From Phialophora verrucosa (lineage: Eukaryota; Ascomycota; Eurotiomycetes; Chaetothyriales; Herpotrichiellaceae), in the NCBI GenBank assembly GCA_002099365.1, contig MSED01000015.1:3286001-3350000 (forward strand): a stretch of 64,000 nt of DNA, written 5' to 3'. How positions within the stretch are numbered: the first letter of the stretch is position 1; the number at the start of each line of letters is the position of its first letter. A program made the translations under genes and the position numbers. This document shows, one piece after another, positions 32,192 through 43,261 of this stretch. The notes below the pieces were generated by a model. It had not been told where the DNA came from. It saw only the letters and a program-made list of their open reading frames with translations, and searched no databases.

Positions 32192-34341
32192 ATGGCTTCA
32201 AAGATTGTCGATAATGTCAAGACCTCACTCCACACCGACGTGAATTGGAAACAGGCTCGTCGGTATGCCGGTATTGGCATCCGTCGCTCTCCCTCTGCCA
32301 CCGCCACCTACCTCCTCGACAAGGTGCCTATTGTGGGCTGGTTGCCACGATACAATTATCGATGGCTCATCAACGACTTCATCGCTGGCCTCACGCTCGG
32401 AATTATGCTCGTCCCCCAGGGGTTAGCATATGCTAAGATTGCCACCATTCCAGTGCAGTATGGACTGATGGCCAGTTGGTTCCCGGGTATCTTGTATGCG
32501 TTCATGGGGAGCTCGAAAGGTACACAATCCGACTGCGGAGATACTGCCTAGAATCCCAAATGAACTGACATTTCCTCTCGGTTGCAGATCTCTCAACCGG
32601 CCCAACTTCACTGATCGGGCTCCTCACGGCAGAGATTGTCAAGGACCTCGTCAAGGAGGGCTACCAGGCACAAGATGTAGCCGCTGCAGTCGCTCTGGGC
32701 ATGGGCATCTACGGCATGGCCTTGGGATTTCTCAAACTCGGATTTCTCTTGGACTTCGTCTCCACACCTGTCCTGAATGGGTTTATTTCTGCAGCCGCAA
32801 TCGTCATTGCTCTCGGTCAGGGCGCTTCTCTCCTCGGCGAGGATGGCGGCAATAGCGCGACGGCGGATGAGATCCACAACATCTTCTCGCAATTGCCTGA
32901 CGCCTCGGGATTGACCTGTGCAATTGGCTTCACGGCAATGTTCATCCTCGTTGCCCTTGAACAAGTCGGCAAACGATGGGGAAGCAAGAGCCGGATTGCC
33001 TTCTACTTCTCCATCAGCCGTGCGTTCATCTGCGTGCTGTTGTACACTGGAGTCAGCTATGCGGTCAACCATAAAAAAGACTCGGACGACTACCTCTGGG
33101 CGGTTGCCAAGGTCAAGTCTGATGGCATCCATGCCAAGGCAGTGGACAGCAAGCTCTTTAGCAAGGTCATCGGCCGCAGTATCGCACCTTTTGTGGCCGC
33201 TGCTCTAGAACACACCGCAATTGCCCGCGGCTTTGGTCTTCGCAACAATTACACCCCTGACATCTCTCAGGAGCTCTGCTACCTTGGCGTGGTGAACATG
33301 GTCAACAGCTTCTTTGGCGCCATGGGTGTGGGTGGGGCCATGTCAAGAACATCAGTCAACTCAGGCTGCAAGGTCCGCTCACCTCTCGGAGGCGTCATCA
33401 CAACCGCAGTGGTCGTGATCACCATTTACGAACTTACCGGTGCTCTGTATTGGATTCCCAAAGCAGTGCTTTCCGCGATCGTCATCACTGCTGTCTGGCC
33501 ACTGTTCGGCACCTGGCGGACCTACTACCACTACTGGCGAACATCGTTCACGGATTTCGTCGCGGCAATGCTTACCTTCTGGCTGACTCTTTTCAAGTCA
33601 TCCGAGATCGGCATTGGTACCGGCGTTGGCTGGTCCATCTTCGTCTGCTTGGTCCGACAGGCGTTCAAGCACATGGACAATATCAATTCGGCATCAACGT
33701 CCGAACTTGTGCAATCGATCGACGACTCGAAGCGCATGCCAGATCATGTTCCGACCGACACGCAGATTTTCTCATTCGCCGAATCCATGTTCTTCCCGAA
33801 TGCGCAGAGATTTAAGACCTTGATCCTGGATGTTGTGAAAACACATCATGCACCTACCATCACGTCCCCTGAGAATATAGAAGCCGATAGAACCTGGTCT
33901 GTTGTGAGCGAGAAGAGAGTCGCGAAACTCAGAAGAGAGGCTGGCATCAGCAACATGTCGGCTCTGCCTCCTCTACGACTGCTCATCCTCGATTTCACCA
34001 AAGTCAACCACTTCGATAGCACAGCCAGCTTGAAGCTTCACGAGCTGTACAATGAGGTCAAGAAGTACGCTGGCGAGCGAGTCGAGATCAGATTCGTTGG
34101 GCTAAACCCATATGTGCGATCGCGATTCGAGCGTGCTGAGCCGCGCTGGGCGCTAGTCGACGCGTCAGAGCAGGCTACACCTGAGACCAAGGAGGTCTCG
34201 GAAATTGAAGTGTCTCCAAAGGACCCGGTTGTAAAGGTGTACCGAAGCTGCAGGGATGCTATGTCTGCCGCGAGACACCAAGAGCCCGAAGAGATTGTTG
34301 TGGACGAGAAGATGCCAACAGAGCATTACGAGACTGTTTGA
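32192..34341 (+). CDS. SulP-family sulfate permease with STAS domain
   Basis: Exons 32192-32519 and 32588-34341 encode 693 aa. The 68-nt intron restores SSKDLSTGPTSLIG. The membrane domain starts with INDFIAGLTLGIMLVPQGLAYA (the SulP signature) and runs through ~10-12 helices to about residue 510, including FFGAMGVGGAMSRTSVNSG and KAVLSAIVITAVWPLF. A C-terminal STAS domain follows (~540-665), with PPLRLLILDFTKVNHFDSTAS. The family imports sulfate with protons at the plasma membrane. Length is close to the family norm. Substrate specificity (sulfate versus other oxyanions) cannot be decided from sequence. Confidence 0.93.
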
Positions 34342-35893
34342 GATTCCAGCTGCCTTGGAGCATGATGTGCGATGTGCGCCTGGTGCGCGGCTTTTGATGA
34401 TGATTCTGCTTCATTTGTGACATGTGTGTGTGACGACCAAAGTATGGACCTTGTGTTGAGTGAGCGATTGAGACGCGGGCCTGCAAAGAAAGCGAGGAAG
34501 CTCGGTTGGTAGCTGAATTTCAGGCCGATTTCCTTGTCCAGATGCAGAGATCAGAATCGTTAGCTTGAATAACTCAAGCTTTGTGACTTTGCTTGTCCTT
34601 CCAACCCTCACGTCGTGGCACTACGGCTCTTCAGCTTCTGCAGCCTTTACGTCAGATCCTGTATCATGGGACGCCAGTCTTAGGTGAGGTTGACATGCAC
34701 TTCGAAGGCTCCTCGCGAATCTGCAAGCAGGGGTAGAACCTCTGCGCCTCGCTACACGGGATATGCCTTTGCACCATATATCCGCACTGTTATAGCAGGT
34801 TTCGCTCCACCGGAAACAGCGGCAGAATGTTCAGCCAAGGATTTCTCCTAGGGCAATGCTCTGGTGCCGTATCGTCGGTTGCCGCTTTTTCTATTCTCCC
34901 ATTCTTTGCTCCCTCCAGATCTGGACGCACAAAGACATGTTGTTCGTCGCCTAAACGTTTATCCTCTCTACTGCTCTGCTTGAAGCCTGAAAGGTCGAGC
35001 AAGGCAGCTGAGTTGTGAACGTCCACAGTCTGGAGCTCTGCTCCCGTGAATGTCAACGTATCGTTACTTGTGGAGCGGTTCGGAAGCGGCATGCTCGGGG
35101 TGAGTCGCAGGTGAGCTCGAGGGCAGAGCTTAGTTGTTCTATGATGCCAAGTCGAGTCGGTTTGATCCAGCTCGATAATATGGAGACAGCTAATACTTGC
35201 CGTGGCGTCTTCGATAGCTGTACTCGTACTGTGAGGAGTGCCAAGGCTTCGAAGACAGATAGATGAGGCCAGTTCTTCTCAGGAGGGTACCTTGCTCATG
35301 TCATCTTCGGAGTTGTGTAACGATCGAGGGTCAAGCTACAACTAGTTATGATTGATTTTCATTGTTACCCGCAGGCTATTCCTTCAACTAAGGCCGTCGT
35401 TCAAAGAGAGTCGTCTGTCGAGAAGAAGAAAGTCCATTTCTCAAGAGGTCATTAAGTACAAAAAACAACGAAGAGGGGGTGGTCTGGCGTGCCGCACTTT
35501 GGGACCTCGTTGGCCCTTCACGCGGTGAAGCAGGTTCAGTGAGGTGAGTGCGACTCGAAGCATGGAGTGAAGAATGCCGAGGAAAGAGGACTGTTTGATT
35601 GTCACGTGCCAATCACGTGCTGGGACATGATTGGGAAGGAAACTGACAGTGGGAGTTGGTCGCACGTGAGCTCGCTGCCGTTCTTTAAGAGCGTGGCGCC
35701 AAGTCGCGGAGTGAACTGAGAATTGCGCGTCACGCTCTCGTCATGCGACTGCGTCAAGATCAAGTGCACCGCCTCAATTGGCATTGCGATTTCATCCACA
35801 GCCGATCCCATCCGCAAGTCTTCACCTTCTCGACGTTCTGTGTATCCTAGAAGCTCTATCTCTATCCGAAATCACGACCACATATCTGTACAG
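34342..35893. other. Intergenic gap
   Basis: It is downstream of the sulfate permease and upstream of the zinc-ribbon gene. An open frame on the complement (34790-35092) lacks recognisable features. Nothing else is seen. Confidence 0.4.
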
Positions 35894-36333
35894 ATGGCGT
35901 TCTTTTTCGTGGTGGGAACGAAAGGTGAGGAAGTTGTGCATCGCCGCTGAGGCCACTTCAACTGACGGTTTCTCCAGACTTCACGAGCCCCTTGAAGGGC
36001 TACGAGGGTGTAACTGCGCAGTGTCACAACTGTGGAAATTGGGCGGCACATCCAATTCAGTCCTGGGACTGGTTCACCTTCTGTTTTGTTCCGATCATCC
36101 CGCTAGGAGGAAAGCACAAAGACGTGAGTGGACCTGAGACGCCGAAGCGTATAGCGTCACTGACGAGTTTGTTCCAGCTCGCTTGCTCTATCTGCCGATT
36201 CCGGCAAGACATACGTAACCGACCCGACGTTGGCTCAATGCAAGGCCAGGGACCGATGCCACCACACCAGCAAGGACCTCCGCCGGGCTGGGGCGGCCCT
36301 CCCCCGGGTCCAGGAGGGCCGCAATACAAGTGA
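35894..36333 (+). CDS. Small zinc-ribbon protein with Pro/Gly-rich tail
   Basis: Three exons (35894-35924, 35978-36123, 36178-36333) encode 110 aa. The first exon carries only MAFFFVVGTK. Introns of 53 and 54 nt have GTGAGG..CTCCAG and GTGAGT..TTCCAG. The core holds two CxxC pairs, QCHNCGNW and ACSICRFRQ, separated by WDWFTFCFVPIIPLGG, the layout of the fungal zinc-ribbon family often written 'zf-ribbon 15/17'. The tail is a Gly/Pro/Gln repeat ending PGPGGPQYK. A short aromatic hydrophobic segment between the pairs suggests membrane association in some relatives. The function of the family is not established. Confidence 0.85.
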
Positions 36334-38053
36334 GGAAACACGACAGACCTGAACATGGCAAGAGCTAAGGCGTTATGGAGCCGGTATGCATGAATGCGGC
36401 GCAGCGGAGTCAGTACCGTCGATATTGGTGGATCACCAAAAATTACCTGCCACCACAGCGGTGTACGAGCGATTGTCGATTCCCTGAACCTTGGACCTCT
36501 CATTTCGAACTGAGATATAATATCTGTCGTCCATTTCCAACTATTCCTTGCAACCTGTTGAACTCCTTCGGCCGAAACCAGCAAATGCTCAAGGCCACTT
36601 TCCGCATCACCGCACCGCCTTTTTTGGATCCTCTGCTGGGATTGCAGAAATCCCTTGTCGGCCCACTTGGAGTCACGGCTTGAGCTGCGAGCACCTTGGG
36701 CGCCTTCTCAGCAACTGTTCCTTACCAATCCTCCAGCCGAACTCCCCGAGCATGGTCCGTCGTACTCAACTGTCCCAGCCCAATAATTCCCCAGCCGTCT
36801 CTATGAATCTGCCACAGTGCGGGAAATCAGCCTCCTGGTATCAAACATTGGTCTGTTGCTAGCGCAGCTACAGAACGGGCTATCGAGAAGGAAGCCCCTG
36901 ACCGAGTGGTAGACTTCAAGGGAACAAAGAAGCGCATGTTTCCGTTAAAGAGGTGCCCCTTCAATTCATGGAAATACCTGGCATACTATCACCCGGCAGG
37001 GTCGCGTTTCATGATGGGAGAAACTCTATCTCGAGGCCTAGCCCCAGCAAAATCGTGCCGAGTGTACGGCTTCCAACCACATATAAGCAAAAACAGGCAT
37101 TTCCTTTGGCCTAATTGCTTCATATTCTCCTTGTTTCATCTCAAATGTATCCATACTGGCGGGAAGTGTGCCTCCTAAGCAAGCACGTCACAACTTGCAC
37201 TCCGTAGATCTGGCAGCGCTAGATGCTCTCGCCGAGGGTGTCTAAGGGTTCTGGGGGTGAAGAAGATGGGAATGGGTCTGTGACTGTGACTGTATTGAAA
37301 GAGCTAGCTTTCTGTCTGCGCCCTGCTTAGGCCATGGAGGGATCAGAGGCAGCAAGAACTGGGGATAAGCTGGATAGAGTTATTTCTTATGATTGCTCCT
37401 ACGGTCAGGTATACAGCCGAGCTGACGCACAGCTTCGGCAGAATATCGGCAAATGATTGTGACTCCGAGGCCAAGGCAAAATATCGTCCTGTACACAGAG
37501 AAGAGACGCGAGCTTTCTTCTCCTTCTCCTTCTCCTCTCTATGCGCCGCTCCCCATCCGCTGCGTTCTCTGCTACAAACGACGAAGTGCTCCTGTTGCCA
37601 CGACAGTCGAGCGTTCGTCCTTCTCTTGCAGATGAGAAATTCGGAGTAATCTTCAACCTTTTACCTCTGCCGTGGATCGCTCTCGATCCACTGCACAAGG
37701 TACTGCCCGCGAGGGCCCGGCACGATTTCGTGCTCGCGACTGGCATCAGAAATTTACAGGGCCTCGAGACCGGCACTTTCGCAGTGTTCGTGTCTGGAGG
37801 GATTCCCTATGGAAGAGCCGTCGCGAAAGATTGTTTGGGCGCGAAAGCGTACCTCAACTTTAGTGCAATCGCAGCGGAAATCTGCCATTTCTACATCTGA
37901 GATGGTTTGGTTTCAATTCGATTCCGATTACTCTGGGGAGCGGCGCCATCATTTTTTCTTTTTATGTGAGTGTTGATCCTTGTTGCCTCGGAAAGTATGG
38001 GATGCTGCTAACGAGTTTCGACGCTGTCATACTTCTTCTGCGCGATATAGGAA
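36334..38053. other. Intergenic gap
   Basis: It is flanked by the 3' ends of the zinc-ribbon and DUF2237 genes. A CTTCTC-type pyrimidine repeat lies at 37514-37540, just before an ATG frame (37541-37900) that I do not consider supported. Nothing else is recognised. Confidence 0.4.
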
Positions 38054-38545
38054 TCAGTGGCCGTTGACTCCGTTTACGCCATTCACACCATTGACACCAT
38101 TTGTCTCCGGTTTGGCTTCGAACTGCTTGAATGTGTCCAGATCGACCTGCCGCAAAGCGCTATCCTCGGTCGCCTCAAGCACGACCCTCGGCACCGCGTT
38201 CCTGTTGATCCTACCGTCCTGGAAAGCTTGAAATGCTTCTAGCCATCGTGATGTGCACAGACACCACTTGCAGCCGCCCCTCAGACCTGCACCCCGAAGG
38301 TCATTCCCTTGTGAAGCACTGAAATCCAAGAACTCTTCTGAAACAACGCCAGCCACAGCGTGATTGCCAAAGTCAGCAGCTCCGGTCCTGCAATACCCGT
38401 CTCGATAGAAGCCGGTCACAGGGCGGTTGGAGAAAAATTGGAGGGGTTGTCTGAAGACTGCAGATGTCAGTATCGCTGCTCTGTACTAGTACGACGAAAG
38501 CTTCTAGCGCAACATCGAGAGCTCACCATTCAGATGGGCAGCCAT
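38054..38545 (-). CDS. DUF2237 protein
   Basis: Two exons on the complement, 38545-38527 (19 nt) and 38457-38054, encode 140 aa. The tiny first exon codes for MAAHLN, and the 69-nt intron has GTGAGC..CTGCAG. The DUF2237 signatures are clear: NVFRQPLQ, TGFYRDGYCRTG, FGNHAVAGVVSEEFLDFSA, SQGNDL and CKWCLCTSRW. Small proteins of this family occur across bacteria and eukaryotes with no assigned activity; conserved Cys and Asp/His suggest an enzyme or metal site. The usual early Cys of the 'PLQPCS' motif is replaced here (PLQFFSNRP). The C-terminus ends in four NGV tripeptide repeats (NGVNGVNGVNGVNGH), absent from most relatives. Confidence 0.88.
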
Positions 38546-39526
38546 CCTGCCTTCTTGAGATGCCTCACGAGGTGGCTGCGGCTTTCCCGCCCCCAACACT
38601 GGGATTCCCAGCACTCGAGCTTGAAGGCTTTGCCAAATGCTGAGATGACGTACAGAGCGCGAGAACGGCTTTCTGAGCTGCCGCATAAAAAACATCCGAT
38701 TCCAGGTACTGGCCTAGATTGGTTGCAGTCGTCGTACTTGCCTCTGTTCTGACTCGCGAGTGAGGACCGTGGCAGTTCAACTGCGGGATTTGAATCCAGT
38801 AGTGGTGACGTAACCCAAAATAAGCATTGCCAAGCTGCCTCTCGAAGATCGTTCTTGCACTTGTACGAGTATCCGTACGGCCTTCTCTGAATCTCGAGAT
38901 TCGGATTGTGAGAGACTCAATCAAGACTCTGCTCTCTTTCACTTCGCCAAATGCGCGGGCCGCGACCGAAGATGATCGCCGAGACACTATCCACTAGGGA
39001 TGAAGCATTTCCTGTACGAGGATTCGGCAATCACCAGCAGACGACTCTCGGAGCTTCACCGGCCACTCTGTGATGGTGATCTCACTGGATGACTTACCCA
39101 TTACTTCGTTTCGGATGCACATCGAATGCACATCATTGGTCGTATGCAGACAATAGCCTGATCATTGCTCGATTACCCCAGTTTTTCATCAGCTCCGAGA
39201 GTTCTCCAGCTGATGCGGAGACGTAAGTCTGATGTCGCGGATATGGAACCGGTTCTCATCCCGCGGTCTGCCACTTGCGCGATGCAAAGCTATTCTACCG
39301 TTTTCTTTCTTCATCTCATTGTACATTGGCCATCTTGTTGATACCCGCATATGCTTACGCACGTAGGCTTCATCTTGGGCTCAGATATCTGCTTCTTCGT
39401 TGCCGCGCACTGGTGGGGGCACAAAGCATTTCCTTTGATCCGTGGAGTTGGTGCGAGCTATCGAAAGTATAAGACCGGGTGGCAATCGACTGTTGCTGAA
39501 TATCCCAGTTTCCTACCGTCCAGAAA
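38546..39526. other. Divergent intergenic region
   Basis: It lies between the starts of the DUF2237 gene (minus) and the FAD monooxygenase (plus) and probably contains both promoters. An open frame on the complement (38565-38987) is not supported. Confidence 0.4.
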
Positions 39527-41222
39527 ATGCCTGAACTAAATGTTGGGATATGCGGCGCCGGTATTGGTGGCCTAGCGGCAGCAATTGCAATTAGAAAAGC
39601 GGGCGCGAAAGTGACCGTCTTGGAAGCTGCACCTGAGCTGGGTGAGATTGGTGCTGGCATCCAGATGACCCCCAATGTCTCCAGACTCTTGATGAAGTGG
39701 GGAGTGGACAAGGTCATTGGGGACGATTTGGTCGAGTTTGAGGTAGATTCTTTCCATGTCGCCGAGTCGGAACTGGGCTGATCGGTGTGCGACAGGAACT
39801 GAACATGAGACGGAAGGATGGGACGAAGATCGGATACACCAAAACCATGCCTAACGTTCGCAAGTATGTACGCCGGACTGGGAGCCGCACCGAGGACTAA
39901 CATGCAGCAGCAACCTGGGCGTACCTTGGTGGTTAGGTGAGCGAGCCGAACCGGTATGGCAGTGCAATTACTTACCTGTGGTCAGTGCATCGGATGCATC
40001 TCCATTCTGGTTTGGTCGAGGTGGCTCGACGAGAAGGTGCAGACCTGGTCATCGATGCTCGAGTGGTAAAGGTCGACTGGACCTCAAATCCATCGAACAA
40101 AGTCTCTGTCACAACCGAAAAAGGCAAAACCTGGACATTCGATCTCCTAATTGGTGCCGATGGAGTCCGCTCTTCCGTACGAAAAGCAATCATGCCTCAA
40201 GTGAAGCCGAGAACCCCGACTGGAAATTGTGCATTTCGAGCACTCGTCCCGTACGATCAGATTCGGAAGGATCCCATCGCCAAAGAGCTCATTGAAAAGC
40301 TGACCATGGAGGTCTGGATGGCTGAGAAGTCGTACATCATTTCTTATCCAATCTCAGGCGGAAAACTCTTCAACATGGTACTCAGCCATCACGTGGATCA
40401 TCTCGTTGACGACGTGGAGGACATTGATATGGAAAAGGACTTCCGACAGACATATAAGGACTATGATCCGCGTATCAAGCGTATTGTTGATATGGTGACG
40501 TCGGCAAGAAGATGGCCGCTGTTAGTCACCGGGCCTTTGGAGACATGGTCGACTAAGGAGAAGAACATCGTATTGATAGGGTACTGTTCCTGTCAACCTG
40601 GCACTGGGAACTCGTTACTGACACGCTACAGTGATGCCGCTCATTCGATGACAAACCACATGGCTCAAGGAGCAGCAACATCGATGGAAGACGGCGCCTT
40701 CCTCGCCCGGACCCTGGCGAAGGTAGTGGATGGTAGGATCAACCTCGCGGAGGCGATTGAGATATACGAGAAGTCCCGGATGCCAAAAGCATACTACAAG
40801 CAGCAGGTGTCTTTCCTCAATGGGGCCATCTGGCAGGTCGCAGATGGCCCGGTTCAACAGGTAGATCTTCCAGTCTCAGAAGTGCGACTTTCCGCTGACC
40901 CAGGACCAGGCACGAGACAAAGCAATGGCAATGGAATTGAAGCAGGAGCAATACGTCCGCTCACCAAACCTCTACGGAGACCCGGTAACCACCTTAGAGT
41001 AAGTCTGCACTGGCCTATTGCATATTACCTGCAAGATACTGAGCCGCTTGTAGGGTGTACAACTACGATGCAGAAGCAGACGCCGAGCTTGCTATCCAGA
41101 CATATCTGAACACGCATGAGCCTTATGACCACAACTCCGGAGTAACTGATCGCGAGCTGGAGCGATTTGTGGGCTGGTGGTACCCAAAGGAGAAACGGCC
41201 TATCAACGCATCGAAGCTATGA
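39527..41222 (+). CDS. FAD-dependent monooxygenase, salicylate-hydroxylase-like
   Basis: Seven exons (39527-39742, 39796-39863, 39908-39936, 39986-40580, 40632-40860, 40904-40998, 41054-41222) encode 466 aa. All six introns are 43-55 nt, and splicing keeps family motifs in frame. The FAD motif GICGAGIGG is at residues 7-15, followed by MRRKDGTKIG, VHRMHLHSGL, IGADGVRSSVRK and the second FAD motif GDAAHSM with QGAATSMEDGAFLARTL. The 43-nt intron at 40861-40903 is needed to reach VRSPNLYGDPVTTLE, and the last exon adds the W-rich end FVGWWYPKEK. Class A flavoprotein hydroxylases add OH to aromatic rings using NAD(P)H and O2. The true substrate is unknown. Exon 3 has two alternative acceptors three bases apart. 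Confidence 0.88.
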
Positions 41223-41878
41223 TCATGGAAGCACGTCGCTGGCAATGTACATGGTATCCAATTACGGACAACCTGTAGTCCCGATGCTTCTTGCTGGGAC
41301 CAATTCCCTCCCGTCGCTCACAAGGGACATTACCAATAACCTGTCTGGAGACTGTCTGAGACATTATCACGAAGTTAGACTCCTTATACCTTCATAGATA
41401 GAAGACACACCTTCTGCAAGACAATTACATTGGGATATGTTGCAACAGGCAGTGTTCTGTCTGGGTGATATACCGTTGCCGTACGCTGCGCGCACTGCGT
41501 TCATTGTCAGCTCAATGCGGCCAACTCTACCGCGACAAAGGAGCCACGCGGAGTCAACCAGGCAACAAAGAGCGTCAGCAAGCTCTTGTCCCAACGTCCA
41601 ATATAATTGTTTGTTCCAGGTTGTTTTGATTGTTCACCGTACTACTACTACGAGTGGCGCGGCGTCGACCATCCTCGTCACCAGCCGTCTCCCGAAAATA
41701 TCAAAAACCAAGAGTTTCACCCTTCATGCCATCCAATATTCCGTCTTGACGACGACGCCCTCTCAGGCTCAGATACTTCTGACCTTTCTTAGCCTCTGCT
41801 TTGTTCGCGAACCATTGTCAAGCACCGCAGCTCAGACACGACACTTCGACCACGTTCTGGGCGTCGTACAAACCAAAC
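41223..41878. other. Intergenic gap
   Basis: It lies between two plus-strand genes. Open frames here do not resemble proteins. It probably contains the promoter of the acidic protein. Confidence 0.4.
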
Positions 41879-42679
41879 ATGCCTTCCAACGCTGAATGTA
41901 GCGCCATCGACAAAGATTTTCAGCTTCCTTCGTCACCGTTATCGCCTTCACAGTCACAGCTAGAAAGCCTCCAGCACAGCCCTGCGGATGAACGAGACAA
42001 CGATGACGCCGATGATAACCAAGTACGCGATGACGAGGCCGCGGCAGCATCACCAACAACGCCACTGGCCAAAGAGCTCGAACCCGGGCTCGACGAAGAG
42101 AACAACCCAACCGTGCCTATAGAGCCCCACGCAGAAGGCGAGCCAGTGTACATGTCGGGCGCCGTCTCACTGCAAGACATTGTGGAAGATGACCTAGGCT
42201 TACTCGACAACGACAACATCGACTGCGACTACCGCCTCGTGTTCGACCAGATGCCATACAAGGTCATCCGGCTCCGGGAGCTGTATTCACTGGGCCTGCC
42301 TCCGGAAGCCGACGCGCTCTTGGATCTTCTGCCGCCACAGTTCGTCACCACGAACCTGGGCATCCAGAGGGCGTGGGAGCAGTGGACCGCCTGGACGCAC
42401 GACGCCGGAAAAACAGAGGATGACGGCGGAGATGATTCCACCGACCCGGCTCTTGTATTGATGCGGGCAATGGTGCACCGGGGTGGACTGCCTCCCACGA
42501 GCGGCCAGCAAGTCATCTACCCGGAGGATATCATACCGCTTGAGCATTTGCGAGCGGCTGATGCTGGCGGATGGGAGTGGAATGGGGAGACTGAGGTCTA
42601 CGACCCGGCATACTGGCTGGAGTTGAAGATGCAAGGGGAGATCTGGGACGAGATGCCGGAGATCCCCACCTTCGTCTGA
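41879..42679 (+). CDS. Unknown acidic 266-aa protein
   Basis: A single exon starting at ATG 41879; the longer frame upstream begins at TTG. The first ~95 residues are disordered-looking and rich in Ser, Asp, Glu and Pro. The second half is well structured: VYMSGAVSLQDIVEDDLGLL, FDQMPYKVIRLRELYSLGL, WEQWTAWTHDAG, and a C-terminal block with GGWEWNGETEVYDPAYWLEL and IWDEMPEIPTFV. High Trp content and good codon continuity support a real gene. I do not recognise the family. Confidence 0.7.
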   Translation: MPSNAECSAIDKDFQLPSSPLSPSQSQLESLQHSPADERDNDDADDNQVRDDEAAAASPTTPLAKELEPGLDEENNPTVPIEPHAEGEPVYMSGAVSLQDIVEDDLGLLDNDNIDCDYRLVFDQMPYKVIRLRELYSLGLPPEADALLDLLPPQFVTTNLGIQRAWEQWTAWTHDAGKTEDDGGDDSTDPALVLMRAMVHRGGLPPTSGQQVIYPEDIIPLEHLRAADAGGWEWNGETEVYDPAYWLELKMQGEIWDEMPEIPTFV

Positions 42680-43261
42680 TGAGCGATGAGCGTACGGTTC
42701 TTTCCAGAGTATGATTCACCTTGTACACCACGAAGGGTGGAGTATCATGATGGCGCTGCCTCGAACTAGCACCTACTCGCAGTAGCAGTAGCAGAGAGCT
42801 ACAGTTTGTACAGTAGCAGTAGCAGAGAGCTGCAGTATCAAACGCACATGATTTCACTCTCAGAGTCTGAAAGGGTTCCAAAAGGAAGTGTACAACCAGC
42901 CCAGGGGACTGTCCCAGTTACAGGATTACATTGTTAAAAGTAACAAAGACACGAGCGGCGTCCGCGCACAGCTCCAGCACTGAAACCCACCAATGAGATC
43001 AGGGCTTGGCGTCCAGCTTCCCGGCTAACCGCTTATGGCGAAACTGCTCCAAAATTTCGAGAAAAAAAGTAAGTCGGCATGCTGGTCTCCAAAATCGCAG
43101 ACTGCGACCGTCCCATGAAACTTATTCCTCCAGCTTCCGTGACTAAAGATCACTTGCTTGCTCATACGTCCTGCTGAGACTCTGAGACTGGGCTACCGGC
43201 CCTTCCTACGAACTGCTATTCAATTGAAGAGCTCGGGCTTCTAAGAAACACACATTCAGAG
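42680..43261. other. Promoter-side gap upstream of nop1
   Basis: It holds the 3' UTR of the acidic-protein gene, with a 21-bp direct repeat, and the promoter of fibrillarin. No gene is seen. Confidence 0.4.
42780..42831. repeat. Pair of 21-bp direct repeats
   Basis: The 21 bases at 42780-42800 recur exactly at 42811-42831, a 31-base period. Each copy is built from CAGTAG units and ends GAGAGCT. Confidence 0.85.

Noticed and set aside
34790..35092. 100-aa minus-strand frame with some protein-like composition
   Set aside because: No domain, intron or homologous motif could be recognised, and it lies in an otherwise empty gap.
37541..37900. ATG-initiated 119-aa frame on the plus strand
   Set aside because: It overlaps an equally long frame on the opposite strand, follows a pyrimidine repeat, and shows no domain or intron support.
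38565..38987. 140-aa minus-strand frame upstream of the DUF2237 gene
   Set aside because: Its composition is not protein-like and it overlaps the expected promoter and leader of the DUF2237 gene.
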